The position numbers and the translations under genes are program-made. Shown in pieces: positions 10,095 to 17,624 of a DNA stretch of 17,624 nucleotides. The stretch comes from Apiotrichum sp. Y4204 (lineage: Eukaryota > Basidiomycota > Tremellomycetes > Trichosporonales > Trichosporonaceae). Every line of letters begins with the position of its first letter. The stretch's first letter is position 1. Below the pieces are notes generated by a model. That model was not told the origin of the DNA and did not search any database. It was given only the letters and a program-made list of their open reading frames with translations. The stretch lies in NCBI GenBank assembly GCA_025531455.1, contig JAMYHL010000169.1, forward strand, positions 1 to 17,624, read 5' to 3'.

Positions 10095-11365
10095 ATGTTC
10101 ACCCGCGGCGTCCGTCCGGCCCTCACCGTCGCCCGCACTGCTTCCAAGCAGCAGCAGGCGGGCATGGCCACCCTCAAGGAGATTGACCAGCGGTGCGTCA
10201 ATAGCGAAAAGCAAAAACTCGCCAACTCGCCAACATCGTCTCCGCGCGCGTCGGCCGTACTCCCCTCTGTCCCCATTCCCATGTCGACATGCACCCCCCC
10301 CGCCCCGACTCTGATATGCGCGCGCGCGGAGACATCCCGTGGAGTTATGCTGACCCTGCAGCCTCAAGTCGGTTAGGAACATCGAGAAGATCACCAAGGT
10401 GCGTCGTCGCTTCTGATTTGGCCGAATCGCGGCGCGCCCACTGCCGAGGGACGAAACACGGCCAAGGTTGCACGTTTGCTCACACCCCGCAGTCGATGAA
10501 GGTCGTCGCCTCGACCAAGCTTACCCGTGCCGAGAAGGCCATGCGCGAGGCCAAGAAGTACGGTGCCGCCAACAACGGTGCGTGATGCATGTGGAGGGAG
10601 AGACCGCGCGAAGGTGGAGATGGAGATGTAGTTGAAGCACGGAATGCGGTCTCCCCTCGCGGTAGCCGCTGCGCTAGCCCCCGCGCAGCCCACTGACAAA
10701 CAGAGATCTTCTCCCAGTCTTCGGCCGAGGAGGACGTTGAGGCGCAGCCCGAGAAGAAGATCCTCTACCTCGCCATGTCGTCGGACGGTGGTCTCTGCGG
10801 TGGTATCCACTCTTCGGTTTCGCGTGCGACCAAGAAGATCATTGCTGCCAACCCTGGCAAGCTCGCCGTCGTTGGTGACAAGCCCAAGGCCCAGCTCTCG
10901 CGCGTCGTCGCCGACTCCATGGTCGTCTCGTTCTCTGCTGTCGGCAAGGACGTCCCCACCTTCGGTGAGGCCTCGGCTATTGCCGACGAGCTCCTCAAGG
11001 CCGACGCCGAGTTTGACGAGATCAAGATCATCTCGAACCACTACATCTCGGCTCTCTCGTACGAGGCCCGCGAGACCACCATCGTCTCGGCCGAGGCCCT
11101 CCGCACCTCGGCTGGCTTCCAGCAGTACGAGATGGAGGAGGACGTCTCCAAGGACCTCTCCGAGTTTGCCCTCGCCAACGCCATCTACGCGCTCCTCGTC
11201 GAGGGCCACGCCGCCGAGATCTCGGCCCGTCGTACCGCCATGGAGAACGCCTCCAACAACGCCAACGACATGATGTCCTCGCTCCAGCTCCAGTTCAACC
11301 GTGGTCGCCAGGCCGTCATTACCACCGAGCTCATCGACATTATCACCGGTGCCTCGGCCCTCTAA
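10095..11365 (+). CDS. ATP3: Mitochondrial F1 ATP synthase subunit gamma
   Basis: Four exons: 10095-10192, 10362-10398 (only 37 nt), 10493-10577 and 10704-11365 (882 nt, 293 aa; human 298, yeast 311). Introns are 169, 94 and 126 nt with phases 2, 0 and 1. The protein is the central rotor shaft of F1Fo ATP synthase in the mitochondrial matrix. Residues 1-23 (MFTRGVRPALTVARTASKQQ...) look like a matrix targeting presequence; MATLKEIDQRLKSVRNIEKITKSM follows, the classic N-terminal helix of gamma. Further family signatures are MSSDGGLCGGIHSSV and the C-terminal helix ending ELIDIITGASAL. Exon 4 uses C-ending codons heavily, as expected for a highly expressed fungal gene. The start has A at -3 (CCCAAAATG) and matches the start context of ATP14 further right. 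Intron 1 holds a 13-bp inverted repeat. Confidence 0.96.
10238..10333 (+). repeat. Inverted repeat within ATP3 intron 1
   Basis: GTCTCCGCGCGCG at 10238-10250 is the exact reverse complement of 10321-10333, a 13-bp GC-rich stem with a 70-nt loop. Inside the loop CATGTCGACATG (10280-10291) is itself a perfect 12-bp palindrome. Both lie between the donor at 10193 and the acceptor at 10361. Confidence 0.85.
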
Positions 11366-11378
11366 GCGTAGGGTAAAA

Positions 11379-11397
11379 GCCCCGCGGGGCGAATAAA
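11379..11397 (+). terminator. GC palindrome plus AATAAA after ATP3
   Basis: GCCCCGCGGGGC at 11379-11390 is a perfect 12-bp palindrome starting 13 bp after the stop codon; AATAAA follows at 11392-11397. The AATAAA is a candidate polyadenylation signal for ATP3. The role of the palindrome is unknown. Confidence 0.45.
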
Positions 11398-11627
11398 GAG
11401 ATGCACAGAGTAAATGGATCCGGGGGGAATGGAGAGGGGTGGAGAGTCTGCGGTACGGAATGGAGGACTGGAGTTGAGGGAGTTTGCGCGAGGCTGGGTT
11501 CTAATGAGCGCAATGCTCAAGTGTCAGTCAGAGTGCCCAGAAAAGTACAATCGAGACTGGGTTGGAGAGGCTTGATTATGAGCTCTGGAGACCAAGAATG
11601 GCAATAACATTCAACCCAGTGTAGTTG

Positions 11628-11661
11628 CGTCAGTGGAACCCGACGTCAGTGGAACCCGACG
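11628..11661 (+). repeat. 16-bp tandem repeat upstream of the FN3K-family gene
   Basis: CGTCAGTGGAACCCGA is repeated directly at 11628 and 11644 with period 16 and no mismatch across 34 bp. The junction of the copies makes GACGTC. It lies about 310 bp before the ATG at 11971. Confidence 0.85.
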
Positions 11662-11914
11662 GGCGGCCAGATGCCGAGGTGGAGGATGTCCACTAACGAC
11701 GAGGGGAGCGTCAGTACCTCAGTGCCCGCACGGCATCGCCCATGTTTGATATGAACAGTTCAGAAGTCCAGGCAATGGATCAATATCATCGACAGTGCAT
11801 GGAGCATGCGTGTCATCTTTTTTGCCAGCGCCAGTGCTCTCACGGCGGTAGAGACGCGCAGCACCGAGACAGCGGAGAATGAGCTATGATGCAGACGACG
11901 TCACACGTTCCCAC

Positions 11915-11922
11915 TATATAAA
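11915..11922 (+). promoter_or_regulatory. TATA box of the FN3K-family gene
   Basis: TATATAAA is centred about 52 bp upstream of the ATG at 11971, in a sensible core-promoter position. A GACGTCA element (11897-11903) sits just upstream. The short distance argues against an extra 5' coding exon. Confidence 0.65.
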
Positions 11923-11970
11923 CACAGCAACACCACCTCCTCCTCTTTCCACCTCTATCTTCCTCTCACA

Positions 11971-12948
11971 ATGGTCCACCCTCTCCTAGCCGAACTGCTC
12001 CCAACCCTCACAAAGGAGGGCCGCAACCGCACCGCGACAGCCGACATCTTCGCCAAATCCACCGCCACCACATCCATCGCGAATCTCCGGGCCGAAGCCG
12101 CCAGCCTCGCGGCCATGGCGCGCACCGCGCCCGCCCTTGTCCCCCGTATTGTCGGGTACAGGGAACACGACGGGGAGGCGGCTTTGATTACGTCGTACGC
12201 CTCGGGAGGGCGCGGGGACATGCGCGAGCTGGGGAGGATGTTGGCCGAGATGCACGCGCCGCCGAAACGGGATGGGCCGGATGGGAAAGGGAATGAACTG
12301 GCAGAGGGGGAGAAGGAGGTGCTTGACCCAGAGTATACGGGCGAGTTTGGCTTCCCGTTCCCGACCTTCTGCGGCAACACGAAACAGGACAACACATGGA
12401 ATCCGAGCTGGGAGGCGTTCTTCCGCGATCAGCGGCTCGGAGACCTCGTGCGCCGCCTGGGAGACAAGAGGGTGTCGAGTGCATGGGACCGCATGCTCGA
12501 GCGGTAAGTGGCTGCGGTACTGTATCTTTGCTTATCACAGCGCGGTTCCCCTCTTATTGTCGAATATCGATCCGCCCCCGGTCGCTGTCCCCCTCCACGG
12601 CGACCTGTGGCCTGGCAACGTCGCGAGCGATGGGGAAAAGCCCGTGATTTACGATGCGGCGAGTTACTACGGGCACGGCGAGGCTGATCTCGGCATGACG
12701 CGGATGTTTGGCGGCTTTTCGCGCGCGTTCTATGATGCCTATCACGAGATCAGGCCGCGGTCCTCACCTCACTACGATGAGCGGATCCGGCTGTACGAGC
12801 TGTACCACCACCTGAACGTATGTGGAGAAGAGCCGCGGACGCTGACGCTGACGACCAGCATGCACTCCTCTTTGGCGGATCGTATACGACTTCTGCGCTG
12901 GGGATTATGCGGGAGCTCGCGGATTGGGCCGAGAGCGTCAAGGATTAG
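11971..12948 (+). CDS. Fructosamine/ketosamine-3-kinase family protein
   Basis: Three exons: 11971-12503, 12541-12817 and 12859-12948 (900 nt, 299 aa; human FN3K is 309). Introns are 37 and 41 nt. Family members phosphorylate the C3 hydroxyl of ketosamines such as fructoselysine on glycated proteins, which then break down, so the role is protein deglycation in the cytosol. Visible features: likely ATP-binding Lys29 in ADIFAK; EFGFPFPTFCGNTKQDN; WEAFFRDQRL; the catalytic loop LHGDLWPGN (His197, Asp199, Asn204); the metal-binding YDAASYYGHGEADLGM (Asp216); MFGGF; and the terminal YDERIRLYELYHHLN plus LLFGGSY. The stretch before Lys29 is about 12 residues shorter than in human FN3K and lacks the glycine-rich start (GGPGAGCIS). 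Convergent with the TMEM19-like gene, 63 bp between stops. Confidence 0.9.
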
Positions 12949-13011
12949 GACTGTTCGGGTCGGCATCCATAGCTACTGTATCTCACAATATCTGCAGCTG
13001 TTACAAATACA

Positions 13012-14014
13012 TCACCACCCACCAACCCACCACCCTGCCGCAGCCATAGTACACGCCGTCACAAAGTTGACCCCCGAGTTGGAGAGCACGTCGCGCCCCG
13101 GTCCGATAGTGACGACCCCGGGCTCGGTACGCGGCACCCCGTGGTCAGTGATGACGCGCCCGTCGCGCGTAGAGTAGCGCGTCTGCTGCAGCGATGCGCC
13201 AAGGAGCGAGTCGAGCTGGGGTCAGCTTGTGACGAGTGTCTAGCTCACGAGAGATCCCAGGAGGCCCGCCGCGGTGCCCCACGCGATGAGCGGCCCATAC
13301 GGTCCTTCATGGGGGTGCTCAATTGCGAGATCTGCAACCATCGTGAGTCCCATAAGCAGCCCGCCACCAGCGGACGCAAGCAGGCCGAGGGGGGAAACAC
13401 CACCGTTCGTGCCCGGAGGCACTGCGCGGAGGGTGAGAATGTGGATAGGGCGCGAGGGGGAGAGGATGCCGAGTTCGGACGCGAGCGTGTCGCCTAGGCA
13501 GGTCGCGAAGTGGCTTCCGTCAGAGATGAAGATGAAGGGACGTACCCGAGGGTGGCGAAGACCAGGCGCCTCGCAAGGCCTGCGAGCGGAGAAGAGTCCT
13601 GCGGTTAGAAATAATAAATGGGGAGGCTTACAGAGGCATACAGCCTGAACGCAATGGCGCACAGCAGGCTGGGGAGGCTGTTCGCGAGCACCTGCACGGC
13701 GTCGCGTCCGCCGGGAGCCGCGTCCTCGAGCGTCGCCTTGCGAGCAGCTTTGTACTGAAATAAGCTGGATCCATGAAAATATCACTCCATCCCCTCCCTC
13801 TGCCCACCTTTGTGGCCCTGCTCCCGATAAGATAGAAGACAATCATCGTCACCCCGAACAGCTTGAGCGGATTCGCGAGGTGCGCGTACCCGACGCCCCA
13901 CGCGGCCGCTGCGCCGGACCGCGAGAGACTGCCGCTCCGCAGGCCGTGCAGCGACAGGCCGGTGGCGACGAGGGCAGCGCCGGGGTAGAGGTTGTGTGGT
14001 AGCTCTGGGGCCAT
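13012..14014 (-). CDS. TMEM19 / DUF92 family membrane protein
   Basis: Five exons on the minus strand: 14014-13808, 13754-13632, 13598-13546, 13513-13249 and 13215-13012 (852 nt, 283 aa; human TMEM19 is 336). Introns are 53, 33, 32 and 33 nt. DUF92 proteins are multi-pass membrane proteins; plant VTE6 in this family is a phytyl-phosphate kinase, while the fungal role is, to my knowledge, unassigned. Diagnostic motifs: LFGVTMIVFYLIGSRATK, GRDAVQVLANSLPSLLCA, CLGDTLASELGILS, PPGTNGGVSPLGLLAS, and GSLLDSLLGASLQQTRY. Hydrophobic stretches near the N terminus and around the GTNGGVS motif and the C terminus are probable membrane spans. The third intron is only 32 nt and ends GGAAG. The protein ends soon after VNFVTACTMAAAGWWVGGW, as in the family. 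Confidence 0.88.
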
Positions 14015-15314
14015 TGCGGATGGCGAGAATGTAGCAAGATGGCAATGTCTTGATGTCTGGAACTCTTGAGCTCTCGAGTCTCGTTCTCGACGTCATGCAC
14101 AACGCGGAGCGCGGAGCCCCAGGCCCCCAAATCGACAACGTGGAAAAGGCTCAAAAGTGCCACTTTGGAAAACCCGTCGGCCGTTGTAATTCTCCGGGTC
14201 TCGCACCACAGATCACACCTTAGTCACAGTAAGTGCTTACATAACGTCATCAGCTGGGAGCCTTTAAAGTTCACCAGTTGCGCATGTTGTGTTTCCCCAT
14301 CCTTCCATTGTTGTGAGTACCAGCGCGCGCGGGGAGAATGGTGGCGAGCAAGGCCCAAAGGGTCAGCTGGACCAGCGGTAGCAGCAGCTGGCCCCCCTTA
14401 AGCCCAACCCACCATTCCCGTTCTGTGTTTCTCTCGCTGGTATCGCTCACACTGCAGTTTAGAAAGGATGACATTCCACGGCCGCAGACCTTCGACCGCG
14501 CCGCTCTGCTGGCGCGGGTTGACAGACGCCGCCCGGCGGCCACCCTCCTTGTTATAATGGGGCGGCAATTGGGGTCTGACTAAAACATGGACTGGAGACG
14601 GTGCTGGGCAGCGAGAGCTGTGCAGAGAGAGAGGGGGTAGTGGGAGAGCTAGCTGGGGAAGCAGGGCGTATGGATGCGTTGTATTGATTTTAAGCTGGCT
14701 GGTGTTGGGGGTTACTGCTGTAGTGTGTATCAGGTCGTATGGATTCTATGTGCTGGACATTCTGGACGCTGTCGTCGAGGGAGGTGATGGCGTTGATGCT
14801 GCCCGTGGTGTTGACCCCATAATACCTTGGCGGCCTGTGCGCCGTGCTGTCGACTCGTGTGGTCGGCGCTGCGCTCCACGATCTGCACCCAGTCATGCGT
14901 CGCCGAGCTCCGATCTCTGCGCATGCTGCGCACTGCTGCTCATCGTTGATCATGACTTCTGCACGATGCATCGCCGAGAAATGCACAACCAAAAAGTCAT
15001 GAAACCGTTGAAATTATGATGAGCTAATGCACCCGCGAGCCTAAGTGGCTAGGCCCGCTAACAGCTCACCGCAGACCTATTCCCATTCAGGATTTTAGTC
15101 CGAGCCGAGCCGACGGACACAGCCCAGCACCCAACGGAGGCTCTCGTTGGCTGCCACCTGGCTGGTGCTCCCTTCCTCTGCCCTCTGTGCTCCTGCCCTG
15201 CACCTGCTCCCCCACCACTCGTCGCTCGCTGCTCGTCGCTGTCCTTGCTGCTCGTCGCTGTTCACCTCGGCTCCTCTCTCCCCACCACCACCACTCCACC
15301 CCCCCCCGCCCAAA
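14015..15314. promoter_or_regulatory. 1.3-kb divergent region between TMEM19-like gene and ATP14
   Basis: This is the longest stretch without a supported gene. Open frames on both strands around 14684-15019 are about 100 codons, lack recognisable motifs and do not join to neighbours by plausible splicing. No tRNA internal boxes or clear snoRNA boxes were found. Elements near ATP14 include AGCTAGCTGGGG (14647-14658), TGGCTGG (14696-14702 and 15159-15165), a CTGCTCGTCGCTGT direct repeat and a C/T-rich leader ending at the ATG. Confidence 0.5.
15229..15261 (+). repeat. 14-bp direct repeat in ATP14 leader region
   Basis: CTGCTCGTCGCTGT occurs at 15229-15242 and 15248-15261 (period 19), 54-86 bp before the ATP14 ATG. 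Likely 5' UTR; significance unknown. Confidence 0.8.
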
Positions 15315-16250
15315 ATGTCCATTCTCCGCGTCACCGTGCGTATCCCCCGAAAGCAAGCAGCACGAGCAGGCCGACAGCCGAAGCGACTCGCAGCGAGCGG
15401 ATGACGGACCGGGGAAATGGCTGGGTCGGGGAGAAAAATCGCGAAACCCCAGTGTTGGGTGTGCGGTGTACTCGGTGCTCGCCAACACCACCGCACCTCC
15501 ATATCCCCTCCATGCAGCGCGCATCGCCCTCGCGTGCCCCCCTTTGCTCCCGACCCGCCGTGCTCGCGACTCTCCGGTCCTCCCTGCTCGCTCGGCTCTG
15601 CCCCGCTACTTGCTATTTCTTCGGACAACAGCTGACAACGCAGGTGCAGCGCGCCGCCCGCCCCGCGTTCGCGCGCTCGTTCTCGGTTTCGGCCGCCCGC
15701 GCTGGTAAGCATCGGCTGTGTAGCGTGCCGCGGTGTGCGCAGCGCATGTACCCCGGCTGCTAGATTATCTCTGGCCGGGGATCCAGAATGTCATTCCGGG
15801 AATTTGTTTCTGACGCCAGACCTCGTCAAGGACCTGTACGTCTCGCAGCTCCAGAACTACAAGGCCCCCGCCAAGGTGAGTCTCGAGAAGGAACGGAAGG
15901 AGACTGGAGGAGAGGTGTAGTGCGATACAGAAGGCAGTTGTGAAACCCTTTACGCACAACTGCTCTCATCTCGCAACACCTTTTCTCTGCCCACTGTCCA
16001 TGTTAACCCCCAGTCGAGTGACGCGCACGCCTCGGCGGTCCGCCAGTTCTCGGCCCCGGCCCAGCCGGCCGCCCCCGCGCTCCCCACCGACCTCTCCGCC
16101 GACCTCTCCAAGTTCGACGCGACCGAGCCCACCCTCGGCGGCGGCGCGGCCCCCGCCCCGGCTGCCGCCCAGTCCGAGGAGGGCGGCCAGTCCGCCGGCG
16201 AGTACCTCAAGTTCCTTGAGGCCGACCTCCCCAAGAACGAGCACCACTAA
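15315..16250 (+). CDS. ATP14: Mitochondrial ATP synthase subunit h
   Basis: Four exons: 15315-15335 (seven codons), 15644-15704, 15820-15875 and 16014-16250 (375 nt, 124 aa, the same length I recall for yeast Atp14). Introns are 308, 115 and 138 nt, phases 0, 1 and 0. Subunit h is a fungal peripheral-stalk component of F1Fo ATP synthase. The first 27 residues (MSILRVTVQRAARPAFARSF...) form a basic, serine-containing matrix presequence. DLVKDLYVSQLQNYKAPAK matches the conserved start of mature Atp14; an Ala/Pro-rich acidic middle follows and the end is LPKNEHH, like the acidic His-ending tail of relatives. An in-frame ATG at 15512 inside intron 1 would give an alternative, longer presequence without the first splice. 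The 15335/15644 splice is preferred because of the ATP3-like start context and a GCTGAC branch before the acceptor; the acceptor at 15649 would also keep frame. Confidence 0.85.
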
Positions 16251-16603
16251 GTCCCAGGCAGCTGGGCTCTAGAGGAAAATTGCGACATGGCGAAATGCAT
16301 GCTGTGAAGTGATAGAGCGGAGAATGTGTTGGGAGGAGAGTCGAGGGAAGAGAAGTCCAGGTCAGAGATCGTGATAAGGGCTAGGCGGATGGAGTTGTGA
16401 GGCCCAAAGGCAAGGCAGCTGTTGAGAACGTCAGAAGAGAATGATCTGTGCACTTCTGGGTCTCCGCTGTCCAGCTGGCCATCCGTCGTGAAAGTACATT
16501 CCGGGAAGTTCATCATGATGAGACAAGAGCAAGATGGACCATTCAAACCGCACCACACGCCACCCATCGCATCGCATCTACTCTACATCTATCCTCCCAG
16601 ATG
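16251..16603. other. Convergent 3' flanks of ATP14 and UCH gene
   Basis: These 353 bp lie between two stop codons. No gene, clear repeat or RNA is visible; short overlapping open frames here are without motifs. It should hold the two 3' UTRs. Confidence 0.6.
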
Positions 16604-17624
16604 CTACTTGCCAGCCTTCTTGGCCTCCCGCTCGCGCTCCTTCTCGCGGCGCTCCTTGCTCTTTGTGCGCGCCGCATCAATCACATCCACTGCCGTCAGC
16701 TCCAGTCACCCAACTAGCTCACCCTTGGCCTTGCTGCCGTTCAGCGCCTCAAGAAGACCAAGCACGAGCGGGAGCATGTTGTGCCGCCTGAGCGAGTTGT
16801 CAAACTTGCCCTGTGCGGCCTTGGCCTTCTCGGCGTCGAGCTGGTCCTGTGCCGCCATGCGCTCAGCCATAGGCAGCGACGCGTCCGCCAGCTGCCGCTC
16901 CAGACGCGGGATCGCCGCCGAACGTACAGCGAGGAGGTTGAACATGAGCTGCGATTAGATTCTAGACACACACGCTGTCACCCACACTGCCCGGGGGATA
17001 CGTCTCGATGCGCGCCTGTATGGTCTCGCGGGCCTGCTCGAGCCAGTCGTCGTCGACCGCCGCGTGCATCACCGGCGTGCCGCGCAGCCCGTCGAGCTCG
17101 TACAGTACCCCATTGACAGGAAGGTACGTGACAAAGTGGTACGCGTCCTCCTTCTCGCGGTCCTGGTACATGCTCGGGTCCATGCTGAACGGCGATGTCT
17201 TGGAAAACGAGTTGTGCACCTCGCGAATGTTGTCCGACGACGCGACCACGTGCCCCAGGCTACCGTCAGTAAGTGACCCGTCGCCGCAGCTCGTTCCAAA
17301 GTACATAGCTGCAGTGACTCACTCGAGCGAGCTCATGCCCGCACCAAAGTCGCGCAGGTTCTGGAGCTCGGGACCGACGCTGATGCTCTCCCCGGCATGC
17401 TCGCTCTCCACCGGAGGAATGTTCATGACGGCATTGAGCGCCGCAATCGTCCCGCACGAGTTGTTAATCACCTTTGCGCGTCAGTACCGTATAAATATAT
17501 ATATTCACCGTCCACGCACCTGGTTGGCAAACCACACGCCGCAGTCGAGCGGGTCGACCTCGACGCCGGCCGAGCCGACGTCGCGGCCCACATACTTGAA
17601 CAGGAAGATGAGCGCGTGGATTGG
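16604..17624 (-). CDS. UCHL5/UCH37-type ubiquitin C-terminal hydrolase (5' end outside window)
   Basis: Partial gene. Visible exons on the minus strand: 17624-17520, 17471-17323, 17259-16986, 16948-16723 and 16689-16604 (840 nt, 279 aa). Introns are 48, 63, 37 and 33 nt. This peptidase C12 enzyme removes ubiquitin, and UCH37-type members dock on the proteasome through Rpn13 and can join other complexes. Evidence: PIHALIFLFKYVG, an oxyanion Gln in WFANQ, the nucleophile Cys in INNSCGTIAALNAVMN, IREVHNSFS, the catalytic His in DAYHFVTYLPVNG and Asp in YELDGLRGTP, then LMFNLLAV. The C-terminal extension (LRRHNMLPLVLGLLEAL and a Lys/Glu-rich end KERREKERE) matches the UCHL5 ULD/KEKE tail, which distinguishes it from short UCHL1/Yuh1 forms. 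By comparison with human UCHL5, about 45-50 N-terminal residues lie beyond 17624. The first visible intron ends in AAAG. Confidence 0.92.

Larger units (their letters stand above)
11366..11970. other. Intergenic: ATP3 3' UTR and FN3K-family promoter
   Basis: These 605 bp carry no supported gene; the open frame at 11401-11607 has no recognisable motif. The left side holds the GC palindrome and AATAAA of ATP3. The right side holds a 16-bp tandem repeat, four CGTCA elements and a TATA box belonging to the kinase-like gene. Confidence 0.6.

Noticed and set aside
14684..15019. About 100-codon frames on both strands
   Set aside because: No motifs, no good start context and no splice link to other exons; the two strands overlap each other, as expected by chance.
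15014..15120. Possible C/D-box snoRNA (ATGATGA at about 15017)
   Set aside because: No CTGA D box follows at a suitable distance and no terminal stem is visible.
1..17624. Mobile elements, tRNA/rRNA, CRISPR, biosynthetic cluster or defence system
   Set aside because: No transposase or reverse transcriptase motifs, terminal repeats, tRNA B-box, or array structure; the genes are conserved housekeeping functions with no pathway link.

Overview
This is a stretch of ordinary eukaryotic nuclear DNA. It is GC-rich and gene-dense, with about 30 short introns (32-50 nt is common, the longest about 308 nt). Donors are GTGAGT/GTRNGT and branch-like CTGAC/CTAAC motifs sit only a few bases before the acceptor. 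The gene set (fungal Atp14, fungal-type eIF2-beta, Cog4, Uch2/UCHL5) together with the intron style suggests a basidiomycete yeast or mould. A tremellomycete of the Cryptococcus/Trichosporonales type is my best guess; species cannot be told from sequence reading alone. All exon coordinates below come from reading splice signals and checking that reading phase is kept; none is backed by transcript data.

Layout, left to right. (1) 390-1333, minus: small Q/P/G-rich protein with an Ssr4-like (SWI/SNF-RSC) block. (2) 1896-4730, plus: 920-aa Ser/Pro/Ala-rich protein of unknown function with a C-terminal coiled coil, divergent from gene 1. (3) 4848-7515, minus: COG complex subunit 4. (4) 7931-9230, minus: eIF2 beta, whose start codon appears to be split by an intron. 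(5) 10095-11365, plus: mitochondrial F1 ATP synthase gamma, divergent from eIF2 beta across an 864-bp region full of CTGG repeats. (6) 11971-12948, plus: fructosamine/ketosamine-3-kinase family protein. (7) 13012-14014, minus: TMEM19/DUF92 membrane protein. (8) 15315-16250, plus: ATP synthase subunit h (Atp14). (9) 16604-17624, minus: UCHL5/UCH37-type deubiquitinase, with its 5' end outside the window.

The genes do not form a pathway cluster. Apart from two ATP synthase subunits lying about 4 kb apart, they are unrelated housekeeping functions: chromatin, Golgi tethering, translation initiation, mitochondrial ATP synthesis, protein deglycation and proteasomal deubiquitination. I found no mobile element, tRNA, rRNA, CRISPR array, virus or toxin gene.

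The most interesting points are at the level of gene expression: an initiator AUG of eIF2 beta that seems to exist only after splicing; sequence elements shared between the 5' regions of the two ATP synthase genes; a strong inverted repeat inside ATP3 intron 1; very short introns with nearly no space between branch point and acceptor; and an uncharacterised 920-aa protein. I do not see a clearly new multi-gene system here.
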